Source: Draba incana (lineage: Eukaryota > Streptophyta > Magnoliopsida > Brassicales > Brassicaceae). From it: a stretch of DNA of 64,000 nt. Numbering within the stretch: the stretch's first letter is position 1; each line of letters opens with the position of its first letter. Where the stretch lies: positions 10,477,222 to 10,541,221 of the forward strand of contig OY755210.1 in assembly GCA_963576765.1 (NCBI GenBank), read 5' to 3'. The notes below the pieces were generated by a model. The model was not told where the DNA came from and ran no database searches. It was given only the letters and a program-made list of their open reading frames with translations. Below, piece after piece: positions 47,012 to 57,975 of this stretch. The position numbers and the translations under genes are program-made.

Positions 47012-47810
47012 TTTGTCTTTTTTTTTTTACTTTATGCTAATTTGGTGAACTTTTATTTTTAAAACATCACAATTTCATTAAGATTAATTATCCAAAAGAT
47101 TTTATGGTCAAATTATTTTTTATGTATTTATAGATTTAAATTTACTAAATAATTATGATGTATACTTCCATATTTCGTTGCAGACTTCCAAAATGTAGAC
47201 TTTTTGATTCCAATTTATCTTTTTGTACTTTCTGCTAATTTGGTGAACTTTTATTTTTCAAATATCACAATTGCATTTAGTTTAATTATTCAAAAGATTT
47301 TATGGTCAAATTATTTTTTATATATTTATAGATTTAGATTAACTAAATAATTACGATGTAGACTTCCATATGTCGTTGTAGACTTCTAAATGTAGATTTC
47401 TTCATTCCAATTTGTCTTTTTTTTGTACTTTATGCTAATTTGGTGAATTTTTATTATTCAAACATCACAATTGCATTTAGTTTAATTATCCAAAAGATTT
47501 TATGGTCAAATTATTTTTTATGTATTTATAGATTTAAATTTACTAAATAATTACGATATATACTTTCATATTTTGTTGCAGACTTCTAAAATGTAGACTT
47601 TTTCATTCTAATTTGTCTTTTTATTTTACTTTATGCTAATTTGGTGAACTTTTATTTTTCAAACATCACAATTGCATTTACTTTAATTATTCAAAAGATT
47701 TTATGTCAAATTATTTTTTATGTATTTATAGATTTAAATTTACTAAATAATTACGATGTAGACTTCCATATTTCGCTGTAGACTTCTAGTGTAAATCTCC
47801 AACGAAGACT
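47012..47810. repeat. Tandem repeat, ~200-bp unit, 4 copies
   Basis: TTTATGCTAATTTGGTGAA recurs at 47031, 47229 (as TTTCTGC), 47429 and 47630. Each unit ends with one or two GTAGACTTCCATAT or CAGACTTCTAAA motifs. Units differ by scattered substitutions. Confidence 0.9.
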
Positions 47811-47971
47811 TCCAAAAGGATAGAACGGTCATTGCGGCTGCAGTTTTATTGTTTGTTCATTAAGGCTGTAACTGTAATTTCACTACCCTATTTGAGTAGT
47901 TTTGCAAGTTTTCACAATAGGTGTGTAGTTTTGCATTAAAAATGAAAAAAGTATATTTCATGCAATAATCC

Positions 47972-48281
47972 ATATATTTATTATATTTCTCAAAAGCTTT
48001 GATGCATAACTGATGGAAAGGGTATGAATGTTGTGTCAACTCAATATGAAGAGTCAGTGGTCCTCTAGAGACATGTTTCTCGAAAAGCTGAACATATTCA
48101 AATCAAATCAAGAAAAAGAGATGAATTGTGTTCAGTTCTTAAAAGGTGTATTTACTCTTTACAAATCAAAATAAAAGACTATAAATAGATCTTCTGATGA
48201 AGATAAAAAAAAAAACTAAGAATAGAGCTTTGACCATTCTCAAAAACTGTCTTTACCCCAAAAACCATATATTTCTCTTCA
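47972..48281. other. Spacer between two transposons
   Basis: About 300 bp of AT-rich DNA between the 7-kb repeat element and the MULE. Nothing recognised. Confidence 0.4.
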
Positions 48282-48290
48282 TCTTTATCA

Positions 48291-50325
48291 GGAAAATCGA
48301 TCTATTTCCCTACGAGAAGTATGATATCTAAGTATATACTGCCCAAACTTTACCCTCTGTTTATATGTCCACCATTTGAAAGTTTTACACCTACACCTCC
48401 ACAAATCGAAATGTTTATACCCAGATACACATGAATTCAAATTTTCGTGATGATTTCTTAACCAACAGTAAACCGGAATTATGACCCGATTAGACCCCCA
48501 AAACCCGATTACATAGTTAACCGAAGACTTAACCAACACATCCCCGAAAAACCCCCCAATTCTATTTTCATCTAAGAACCCTAAAAAATCGAATTCCTCT
48601 ATCTCTCAATTATGAATCGAATTCCTCTATCTCTCACATCTTAAACGAATTCCTCTCTTTCTCAAATCTAAATTGAACGAGATAGAGTGGTTTTCATGGA
48701 GACGAATCCGACAGAGGCGAATCCGATGGATCTTGTCGTTGTAGATGGGCAAGAGCAACAGAAAGGATTCGACGAAGAAGCAGAGGAACGAGATGAGTTT
48801 CGCATCCAACATCTTTTAGAGGCATATAAAGATGAAGCGCCAATAAATCATGATGAGGTTCCCGAGAGTGATAGTGATGAAGATGAAGTTGTTAGAGAGA
48901 GAGCTTGAGAACACATCAGACGTGGTGATGGGAGTTTGTGCAAGAGGCAAAAATTCTTCAGTGGAGTGGCCTTCAAAGAGACAGTTGTTGACTACGCACT
49001 ACGAACCGGCTATAACCTCTTGCAATACAGGTACGATAAGTTAAAACTTGGGTTCAAATGTGTAGGTGGGGATGATGTTAAGGGTTTAGGATGTAAATGG
49101 AAAGTGTACGCATCTCTGCTTCCCAAAAATTCTATGTGGAAAGTTAGCAAGTTCATAGATAAGCATACTTGCATTCCTAATGGTGAGTGTCAATTACTTA
49201 GGGAACCTGTCATAACTCGGTTGTTTATGGATAAGATTAGGGAAGATCCTCACTACTATATGCCAAAGGAAATAGAAGAAATGATTATGGAGAAGTGGGG
49301 AATCACTGTGACTAGGCATCAATGTCAAAATGCAAGGGGTACGGCTCTTAAGTGGATCAAAGCTGAGTATGATCAACAATTTGCACGACTCAAAGACTAT
49401 GCTGCTGAGATAGTTGTATCAAATCCTGGTTCAAGTGTTGAGGTTGATATAGTGAAGAATGATGTTGGTGAAGACTTATTCAACCGCTTCTATGTATGTA
49501 TTGATTTGTTAAGAACAACATGGAAACATACTTGTAGGCCATTAATAGGAGTATATGGTACGTTTATGAAGCATAAAATCAAGGGACAAATTTTGGTAGC
49601 TTTAGGTAGAGATGCAAATAATGCTATCTACCCAATTTCATGGGCTGCGGTACAAGTAGAGAACAAAGACAACTGGAGATGGTTTGTAAAGAAGTTGAAG
49701 ATTGACTTGGGACTCAAAGACGATGACAAATATATCATGATATCTGATCGTCAAAAAGTAACTTCTATATGGTGCTATTTCTCAATTATAAAAACTGTAT
49801 CAGTTATATTTACGATGTATATGGTGTATTTAGAGACTCATAAATGTTGTTTATGTGTTTGTGTATGTATTTAGGGACTGATAAAAGCCGTGGAGCTAGA
49901 ATTACTTAAGATTGAACATAGGATGTGTGTTAAACACATTTATGAGAATCTTAAGAAGAACCATCTTGGAAAGAAACAAATGAAGCCACTGTTATGTGTT
50001 TGTGTATGTATTTTGGGGTTCTAATTTCTGGAATTGGGGGTTTATGACGGGATCGGGTCGGGTTACCCAGAATCGGATTCGAATTTACACGGGTCGGGTT
50101 CTGATTCGGTTCAAAATCCGGTTATATCGGTTTTCAGTACTTAACCGATCTGATATACGTATAAACCATCTGCTATTGAATTTGTGTGTATCTGAGTATG
50201 AAAATTTCGATTTATGGAGATGTAGGTGTTAAACTTTCAAATGGTGGACATATAGACAGAGGGTAAAGTTTGGACAATATATACTTAGATATCATACTTC
50301 TCGTGGGGAAATAAATCGATTTTCC
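48291..50325 (+). mobile_element. MULE with ~150-bp TIRs, 2.0 kb, internally deleted
   Basis: The terminal inverted repeats start GGAAAATCGATYTATTTCCC and match for about 150 bp (48291-48440 and 50178-50325), with weaker similarity further in. A perfect 9-bp duplication TCTTTATCA flanks it (48282-48290 and 50326-50334), the standard Mutator target size. The interior holds the N-terminal half of a MuDR-type transposase. The TIR regions are open on the outward strand (both encode FDLWRCRC), which is only a by-product of the repeat. Confidence 0.95.
48687..50024 (+). pseudogene. MURA-type transposase, truncated and inactive
   Basis: 48687-49757 plus a second exon from 49875, joined by a GT/AG intron, reads through the acidic N-terminus (SDSDEDEV), the DNA-binding domain (GVAFKETVVDYALRTGYNLL, C-W-V-A-SLLP, HTCIPN) and the start of the MULE catalytic domain (VYGTFMKHKIKGQ, ALGRDANNAIYPISWAAV, WRWFVKKL, SDRQK, GLIKAVELELL, HRMCVKHIYENLKKN). 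A TGA interrupts the frame at 48906-48908. The first catalytic Asp, normally in a (L/V)DGTF motif, is Tyr here, and everything after the HIYENLKK block is missing. The element cannot make an active enzyme. Confidence 0.9.
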
Positions 50326-50334
50326 TCTTTATCA

Positions 50335-50813
50335 CATCCAAGAAATAATAAGATATTAGTAATTATAAAATTTTAATAAATCCAACAATCATAAGCTTAA
50401 GAAATTGGGGTTGCTTCTTAAAAGCTAATTACGCCTTTCTTTTCTTCCTGCAACACAATCATATACAAACATCTTACTTCCCAAAACTGAGATACCACAA
50501 TCCAAATCAATGAACAGTTGAACACTCAGATTCTTATTAGAAACAAAACATGAATAGTTGAATCTCAAAAGATTGAGTTATTTCATGGAACATGAATAGT
50601 TCAATCAAAAAATAATAATGGTTTGATTATTATGTAGAATGATGTGAGGTGAAAGTAAAGCATAAAGGTGTAGTGGATTAGTATTAAAACTGTAAAATGT
50701 GATATAGGGGATAATTTTGTTTAAAAAGTAATTTACATACCAACAACTGAAATGTCATTTGATAAACTTCATATATTAAAATTAAAATTATTATATATCA
50801 ACAAGAACTAATT
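50335..50813. other. Spacer, nothing recognised
   Basis: AT-rich, no coding signal or repeat ends. Confidence 0.4.
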
Positions 50814-50815
50814 TA

Positions 50816-51084
50816 CTCCATTCGTTCTCTTTTATTTGATGTTTTAGAATTTTCACTACTATTAAGAAAATATATTAAATCTTAGTTATAAACGTCTTGT
50901 TTTTTTTACTAAACAATTTTCTATAAGTTTAGCCCAATAGTAATTCAATAAAATCAATTAATGTGTCTTGAAATTTACAATTCATCATTACTTTTTCATT
51001 AAAAATACATTGAGAATATAAAAAATCAATCTTTTAAAAATATTTGTTTTTCCTACAACATCAATTAAAAGAGAACGGAGGGAG
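50816..51084. mobile_element. Stowaway-type MITE, 269 bp
   Basis: The ends CTCCATTCGTTCTCTTTTAT and CTCCCTCCGTTCTCTTTTAA (reverse complement), flanked by TA at 50814-50815 and 51085-51086, are typical of Stowaway. This is a different subfamily from the one at 38.7 kb. Confidence 0.9.
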
Positions 51085-51285
51085 TATCTTATAAGAATAG
51101 AAAGAACTAAAAGCTAGACTAGTATATCAGCCACGTGGGCCAATCCTCTGTGTCACCGAAGTCGATTTGGCCAAAAACCCAATTCTTACTTTGGCTTTAG
51201 ACCTATTTGTAGTTCCTATCTTGATTTAAAGTTTAAACCCACTAGATTATGACTAAGTTGATAATAAAACTTTAGTTTTTTTTAA

Positions 51286-51624
51286 GGGCAATTCTCAAAA
51301 ATGCCACTTTTAAAAGTTTTTGTTCCTTAGATACCATTAATTTTTAAAAGTTCCAAAAATACCATTTTAAAAAAAATAACTTTAAAATGTTCAAAATTAA
51401 ACCCTAAACCCTAAACCTACCCCCTAAAACTATATCCTAATTGTAAAATAGTTAACCCAAACCCAAAAAAATTAAATTCTAAACCCTTTAAATATTAATT
51501 TTTGTGTTTGTGGTATTTTTGGAATTTTTTAAAAATTTTTTGAAAAAATGGTATTCTTGGAACTTTTAAAAATTAATGGTATTCAAGGAACAAAAACTTT
51601 GTTTGGTGGCATCATAGGAAATTT
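51286..51624. mobile_element. Fold-back MITE, MULE-like
   Basis: The arms (about 51286-51370 and 51535-51624) are inverted over some 80 bp: AGTTTTTGTTCCTT-GATACCATTAATTTTTAAAAGTTCC appears in both. The outer ends are GGGCAATTCTCAAAAATGCC and AAATTTCCTATGATGCC. The loop holds CCCTAAACCCTAAACC. No clear 9-bp duplication was found. Confidence 0.75.
51402..51425. repeat. Short telomere-like repeat
   Basis: AAACCCTAAACCCTAAACC, a little over two units of the plant telomere heptamer, in the loop of the fold-back element. Too short to indicate an old chromosome end. Confidence 0.7.
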
Positions 51625-52109
51625 CTGTTGTTTTTTCTATAAATTCCAATGCAATACTCTAATAATGAGAATTTAATTAGCATGGTCGCAAACTCACAAT
51701 AGTAGTCATATCAATATAGTCGATGAGCACAAAAAATTAAGATTTTTTTTTTCTTCTTACTTGATCATTCTTACAATAATTTTGGAAATATTATATATAT
51801 ATATATATTGCAAAAACAATCTTCACAATAATTTTTTTTTTTTGCAAGTTTAACCTTCAACTGAAAAAATGCAAGTTAAAGCATCTAACTCGTGGTTAAC
51901 CTGTATTATAACCCTTATCCGTGTATAGGTATATATAATTTAAATGAGAATAACTAAAAGAAAACTATTCTTCACATATGGTATAGTTATAAATTGTGGA
52001 GACGCGGTCTAATTGTATTATTTGACTAAGCAAAACATTTTAAAGAAAAGTAATGAGTTAATAAAAACCAAAAATCTTTCAACATGACTTTCAACAGGAA
52101 ATAGAATGA

Positions 52110-52630
52110 TCAATTAGAATGTTGGGGCTCATGGTAATTGTACTCTCTACCAAAGCAATCTCGAAACGGGGAATCATCTTTATTTTCAATATAGTTTTTC
52201 AAAAGAAATATGGTGGGTCTTAGCTCAGAAACTCCTTGGCCATAAGTATACAACGAATTGGGACAATCTGGTGGTGTTTTTGGTGGATGATGGACCATCA
52301 CACAATATGTTATTCAATACGCATTTCAAGCCTCTCTTCATTCCATCTGGAGGGAACGAAACAATAGGAGACATGGGGGAGCCTCACTAACGGCAAGTCA
52401 TCTAATCAAACTTATAGACAAACAAATTTGAAATAGGTTATCCACGATTCACCGTACCGGAAATGGTCGACTGAATGGAAGGCTTGGAAGCCTGGTTTGG
52501 TTCTCGTTGACTGTGTTTTTGTGATGTAAAAGTAGAATCAGATTTTAATATCAGCTCCATTGAAGCACTTGTTGTAAAAACGATTTTTTTTTGTTTGAAT
52601 TAATTTGACTTTCAATTAAAAAAAAAAGAG
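52110..52630 (+). pseudogene. LINE 3' relic with poly-A tail
   Basis: Plus-strand frames give FHSIWRERNNRRHG, ASLTASHLIKLIDKQI and NRLSTIHRTGNG, characteristic of the C-terminal end of L1-type plant LINEs. A T-rich 3' untranslated part follows, ending in an A-run at about 52618-52628. It is strongly 5' truncated and has internal stops. Confidence 0.7.
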
Positions 52631-52639
52631 ATAGTAATA

Positions 52640-53482
52640 AGTTAACAACCTCGCAAATATTCTTTTGGAAAGCAATTGAGTTTAGCTAAACACAAGTTCT
52701 ATAGAAACCAATTCATCTCAAAATCTTGAATTCTACGGAGCCCACTATTTAATTATAACTTTTCTTTTATTGGTATATCAAATCCAGTGCTTACCAAACT
52801 AGAGGTGTTGGCCGTTAGAGAGAATTAAACAACTAACATACGTACAAAACACAAAACTGACTAATAATGATAATAATAGTGCATCTTCCATGATAAAATA
52901 ATAATTCAAAATTAGCATTTATTCCATTACCCAAAACCGAAAATTCATATATTGAATTAATACAATTATATGGTAGAAAACCTAAAAGCTTACGTAAATT
53001 CCAAAGATTGTCAAAACCCTGCAATGAAAAAGTTGCCAAATCTTGAAGAGGTTGGTCCACAAAATTTAACTCAACCACATGCATTCTCAAGTGTCTGCTC
53101 CTCACATTCCCCAAGATTCTCATTTACTTACTATCCTCTATTTGGTACGTAATCTTTAATATAATTACAAATTTATTCGATTTGTTCACTCTTGGTTTCG
53201 TAAACATATATAGATGATCTTATATTATATACCGTATATTCGATATTTCTCTCTCTTTATAATCGCAGTTTAAAGGAGACGATTGATACGTGAGATCTAC
53301 TTACGTACTTGCATGATTTTAGTTTTTTAAGTTATTGCAAACATTAAATTACTTTGATGGAGAGTACAGATTATATAGAAAGCCAAACTTAAAATTATAC
53401 TTAGCTAAAAAGAAAAAAGAAATCCCTAGACAAACATTCTCAATTTTTCTCATCACTCTCCAACCACTATTCACCACATTCA
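52640..53482. promoter_or_regulatory. 5' flank of TT1
   Basis: Promoter-containing interval, AT-rich, no transposon ends. CTCTCTCTTTATAATCGC at about 53250 contains a TATA-like TTTATAAT about 230 bp before the ATG. The frame 52970-53152 has no recognised product. Confidence 0.35.
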
Positions 53483-54879
53483 ATGGAATCACCACGATAT
53501 GAAATCTCCTCAAGCTCTTCTTCTGAAAAACCTAGAGACTACTTCCAATCCCTCAATCTATTCTCTAACCTCACCAAAAACCCTAATCACAACAATACCC
53601 TCATCGAGCCTTTACCCCTTATCGATCAAATAAACCTAAATCCAAACCCAAACCCAAACATAAACATAAACCTAAACCTAAACCCTAAGCCCTCATATGT
53701 GGAAGAAGATGAAGAAGAAGAGGAAGAGGACGTTGATGTGGACGTGAGCCTACGGATTGGCCTTCCTGGCTCCGGTAATTCGAACAATGGTGATAAACAG
53801 CCTAAAAATAAGAAGAATGGGAAGGAGATCGTCGCTTATGATGCTGGAAAAGAAATCGAGAATGAAGTTACCGGTAAGGCATACTGGATTCCAGCGGCGG
53901 ATCAAATTCTAATTGGCTTCACTCATTTTTCTTGCCATGTATGCTTCAAGACATTCAATCGCTACAACAACCTTCAGGTACGAGTCAATATATCTCAAGT
54001 GCATTACTTAACCATCCATAATTAACTACATATATGATATCAATCCATGTACGACTTAATTATAATTCTGTATCTATTATTGTTACGACTTTATTCATAT
54101 CTATATAGATATATAAATTAACCTGCCGAAAATTAAAGAACTAATATTTTGACTACGTACATACATTAAAGAAAAATATATATTAAAAGTTTAAAACTAT
54201 TTCCTGAAATTTGTACGTTTTAATAGCTTTTTATTTTAATTACAACGTTCTAATAGCTTTACTTATTAGCTTTTTTGCTAAAATTAAATTTATTAGCTTC
54301 TCATTTTATTGTATTCAAAACATTTAATCCAAATTAAACTCACATTTTTCTTGAATGAAACACTATGATCGATCAATAACATGATTTGAATGAAGTATGT
54401 TATTAGCTATATATACAACCTTGTTGACTCCTAATATAATACAAATGCAGATGCACATGTGGGGACATGGTTCACAATACCGAAAAGGGCCAGAGTCGCT
54501 TAAAGGGACTCAGCCACGAGCCATGTTAGGAATCCCTTGTTACTGCTGCGTCGAAGGTTGCAGGAACCACATCGACCATCCTCGATCAAAGTCGCTCAAA
54601 GACTTTCGAACGCTCCAAACACATTACAAACGCAAACACGGTCACAAGCCCTACGCGTGTCGCAATTGCGGTAAGCTTTTGGCTGTGAAGGGCGATTGGC
54701 GGACGCACGAGAAGAACTGTGGGAAACGCTGGGTTTGCGTTTGCGGCTCCGATTTCAAACACAAACGCTCACTTAAGGACCATGTCAAGGCTTTTGGACC
54801 TGGTCATGGGCCTTATCCGACTGGTTTGTTTGATGAGCAGGCCTCTAATTCGTCTGTCTCTGAGACTTTGTTCTTTTAA
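53483..54879 (+). CDS. TT1: WIP-type zinc-finger transcription factor TRANSPARENT TESTA 1
   Basis: Two exons, 53483-53977 and 54451-54879, give 307 residues. The N-terminus has a Ser run and an Asn/Pro-rich repeat (NPNPNPNININLNLNPKP) followed by an acidic run (EEDEEEEEEDVDVDV). The WIP domain starts at YWIPAADQILIGFTHFSC and contains four fingers: CHVC-FNRYNNLQMHMWGH, CYCCVEGC-HIDHP-LQTHYKRKHG, CRNCGKLLAVKGDWRTHEKNC and CVCGSDFKHKRSLKDHVKAFG. The C-terminus is SNSSVSETLFF. The single intron falls inside finger 1, between LQ and MHMW, as in the WIP family. In Arabidopsis, TT1/WIP1 acts in the nucleus of the seed-coat endothelium and is needed for proanthocyanidin deposition. Position and tail identify TT1 rather than WIP2-WIP6. 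Confidence 0.95.
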
Positions 54880-55920
54880 ATTTGGGCATTTATAGTCTTC
54901 AATTCATTTTCAGACGCAATTTGGGATTCTATAGACCATTTATTTACTCTAAACTAAAATGTTGTTTCTAATAATTTTCAAATTTGAAAGAAAAATGTAC
55001 CGTTATCTTTTTAGTTTTTTTTTCCCTTTTAATTTCTATCATGGAGTATAGTTGGTAGAGCTGTAAGTGTTAAAGGATTATCATGCGCTCTAGAAGATGC
55101 AAGATATTGTGCAAAACCGCAAAGAGAATGAACATATTGATGTCCAAAGTTTTCTGATCACCAAATGCCTAACTCGCCCAAACTTACATTTTCCTCCCGT
55201 AATCATTGCAAACTACTGCAAATCTCTGCAATTGATGAATGTCTTTCCCTAAGATTTTTATTGGCTTAGAGACTCCTATTATTGATCAATTCATTTTTCT
55301 TTTTGCTTTCACTTTTTTTTAAAGGGGGAATCAACGTGTTTTTTGAAATATGGGAACTAAAATGCAAAATTACCATGATATATGTAAATCCTAGATAAGA
55401 ACCATACATGCCCTCTCGAATCACAATCAATGTCCTCCACCATGTGTCTTTAATTTTACATCCGCAATGACCGGAAAATGGTGTCGATCATATTCACTCT
55501 GACGCTTTTCAACATAGCTGCACATGACAATGAAAACAAGAATGTGTGAGGTCTAAAAAGAGGTAAAGAATTTAAGGTGGGATACCAATTAAATACAAGC
55601 TCACCATTAATGATTAACTAAGCATATTATTTGGCGCATAAAGCTTGTTTCTTGTTTTTTTACTTTCAGTTGTACCAGTTTGAATAACCAAACATTTTCT
55701 CTAAATTTTCACATAAATTTTGATGCCAAAAAGAAAACAAAATCCACTTTATTTAAACTACATAATCTTAACTTTTATTTGTGTTGAAACCCAATTAAAG
55801 AACATAACTTGACCAAATCCGTCGAGAGTATATTGGTTTGTTCTCTATCTCACCGTTGAGAACTACTATTGACAGGGTGAAGCATTACGGGGTATGCCAT
55901 ATTGTGGAAGGAGATTAAAG
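54880..55920. other. Region downstream of TT1
   Basis: 3' untranslated sequence of TT1 followed by about 0.8 kb of unassigned AT-rich DNA. Confidence 0.4.
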
Positions 55921-55923
55921 CGA

Positions 55924-56301
55924 TCAACCGGCCCACTCTTGCGAGAGGCTAAGCCGGAAATGTTGTAGGACCATAGTGAGCACATTCTTGGCTTCGATCA
56001 TGGCAAATTTTTGGGCAATGCAAGTTCTTGGTTCGATTGAGAATGGGAGGAGAGCATTTGGGTTATCAGCGGCTTGAGAAATGCCGTTTTCAAATCGCAG
56101 AGGCTTGAATTGTTCGGCGTCTTCTCCCCATATGGCTTTGTCATTGTGCATCTTCAGAAACAGGATGATAATGCTCGTGCCTTTGAAGATCTTCAAGTGT
56201 CCTACTTTCATATTTTGTGTTGCTTCTCGGAACATTTTTCGTATAGACGAAGCGACTCCATCAAAACCATGTTCATCAGTAAGATAAATAGGTTTCTCCA
56301 A
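55924..56301 (-). pseudogene. Cytochrome P450 fragment, CYP709-like
   Basis: One open segment of 125 codons covers only the last quarter of a P450: MKVGHLKIFKGTSIII, the PERF-like region (WGEDAEQFKPLRFENG) and the heme-binding stretch. The heme loop reads PFSIEPRTCIAQKFA; the invariant Gly of FxxGxRxC is Glu here, while the Cys ligand is kept. The I-helix and N-terminal membrane anchor are absent and no upstream exons were seen. The KGTSIII-LK-MHNDKAIWGEDAE wording is closest to plant CYP709 (CYP72 clan) as I recall it. It is a gene remnant. Confidence 0.75.
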
Positions 56302-56573
56302 TCACAAGAAACCGTTTTCATCAAACCATAAGAAAACGCTTCTGAAAATGAACATTACCAGTTAGTACTTTTTCAAACTTATTCCAACAACAAATTCATA
56401 ACAAGTATCAGTGCCAAACTCCGAATTGTATCTAGTATATGTTCCATACAACAATTCATGTGATAATGAAATGTTAATTGCTTAATTGATATTTAATCAT
56501 TTTTCTCCACAACACATACGTATTTGGTGGATATAAATTTGATAATGATACGACGACAATATTAGTAAAAACA

Positions 56574-57395
56574 TTTTTTTTTTTGGTCACAAAGCATTTT
56601 CATTCATCTTAAAAGTTCATTACGATATGCTCAAATTCCGAAAATGCTTGTCTAGCAATGACATCAGCTGCAGAATTCAAATCATGTGACACAAATTGAA
56701 ACACAATAAAATTAAAACTTGCAGCTAACTCTCTGATATCGTCAAGAAGAACGTCCACATCTAAGTGTGTTTTCGAGGAGTTGAGCAAGCAGATAAGGGT
56801 TTGAGAATCGGTTCTCATTGTGACATTGTCACATTCCATGTCTATTAGATAGAGCAAGGCAGACTTAATGGCTCTAGCTTCCGCAACAAGAGCTGAAGTC
56901 TGATGCGGTAAAAACAGAGGAGGACGCATCGGTGAATGTCCAGCCCATACCACAATTTAAGGAGGCGGCGTTCCACGCAGCATCCACGTAACAGACGGGT
57001 CCAGCGATAAAATCCTGAATCCGTGGTGATTGCAGAAAAGAGTCGACTTTACGAGACGGAGAAGGCTGAGCTTTTTGCCAAGATAAAGCTTCTGCAATTG
57101 CTTTTTTCACTATATCTTCTTCTGAGAAGCATTTATCTTCAAAGATCAAGTGGTTTCGTGCTGTCCAAATATTCCAAAGAATCCAGGAATGGAGAGCAAC
57201 AACTGTAATTCCGATCGGCGGTAAGATTTTTAAAATTTTTAGGGCCGAAAAAGAAGGTAAAAATATCCCCATGACTCGGGAACGGTCCCGATAGAGGGGT
57301 AAGGTTCCATACTCGGATGGAAAACAGACAATCCCTTAATACATGTAACACTGATTCTGGTGATCTGCATCTTTTGCAACTTGGATTTACGTTCA
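56574..57395 (-). pseudogene. LINE 3' fragment (zf-RVT plus RNase H-like), cut by the CACTA element
   Basis: Minus-strand frames, shifted twice, give the zinc-binding domain (CKRCRSPESVLHVLRDC, VW), then LHSWILWNIWTARNHLIFEDK, and then an RNase H-like domain (CYVDAAWN, SALVAEARAIKSALLYLID, MRTDSQTLICLLN, FVSHDLNSAADVIARQA). It ends ATGCTTTGTGACC followed by an A-run, a typical LINE tail. Its upstream part stops exactly where the CACTA terminus begins (57396). Confidence 0.8.
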
Positions 57396-57800
57396 CACTA
57401 CAAGAAAACAGCGAGAATCCTACGGAAATATCCGTCGGAAGTCTGTCGGAAAACGCATATTTCGACAGATTTTCGACGGATTTGTCTGTCGTTTCTATCT
57501 TGTCAGAAATGGAAATTCTGTCGGAAATCCGTCAAAAATTTCCGACAGATTTCCGACGGCTTTATTTCCAACGGAATTCCGACATCCTGTCGGAGTCCGG
57601 CGACACGTCGGAATTCCGTCGAAAATGTCACTGTCGGAAATCTGTCGGTTTTGTTTCCGACTGATTTCCGACGAGTTCCGATTACATGTAAACCGACGAC
57701 TTTCCGACAGACTTCCGACGTATTTATTTCCGACAGATTTCCGACGGTTTTATTTCCGACAGCTTTCCGACGGATCCATTTCCGACAGATTTCCGAAGTA
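57396..57800. repeat. CACTA subterminal repeat array (3' end)
   Basis: Over a dozen copies of TTCCGACAGA, TTCCGACGG and their reverse complements (CTGTCGGAAA, CCGTCGGAAA). In En/Spm such arrays bind TNPA, so these are the likely binding sites of the product of the adjacent gene. Open frames on both strands here are repeat translations. Confidence 0.9.
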
Positions 57801-57975
57801 TTCATAGAAATTATTAAAAATTATAATAAATTAAATAATAATTAATTTAATATAAATTTAAAATTTAAAATTTGAATTATTTAAATTAAAATAAAATTAA
57901 AAGTAGAAATTAAAATAAAATTAAAAGTAGAAATAAAAAGTAATATTGTTTTACAAAAACGTTGAAAATAAAAAT

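Larger units (their letters stand above)
40975..47971. mobile_element. ~7-kb non-autonomous MULE-like element with palindromic motif arrays
   Basis: The outer ends resemble each other in inverted orientation: left GGATTTTTCTGAACTATACT then AATGTAAAATTACACCAC; right (reverse complement) GGATTATTGCATGAAATATACT then AATGCAAAACTACACACC. The flanks (ATATTTTTTA, ATATATTTATTA) are similar but not a clean duplication. The inside is made of arrays carrying GTAGACTTCC/GGAAGTCTAC and several tandem blocks (separate entries). No transposase was found. The end motif and repeat-filled, gene-poor interior fit a MULE or VANDAL-like element; CACTA is less likely because no CACTA ends are seen. Confidence 0.5.

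Noticed and set aside
41706..47810. CRISPR-like array
   Set aside because: This is plant nuclear DNA; repeats are palindromic, irregularly spaced and part of longer tandem units, with no unique spacers of constant length.
48288..50232. Two genes sharing the FDLWRCRC segment
   Set aside because: They are the two terminal inverted repeats of the MULE read outward.
51402..51425. Interstitial telomere as a chromosome-fusion scar
   Set aside because: Only about two heptamer units, located in the loop of a fold-back element.
57317..57845. Open frames across the CACTA terminus
   Set aside because: Generated by the TTTCCGACAGA subterminal repeats.
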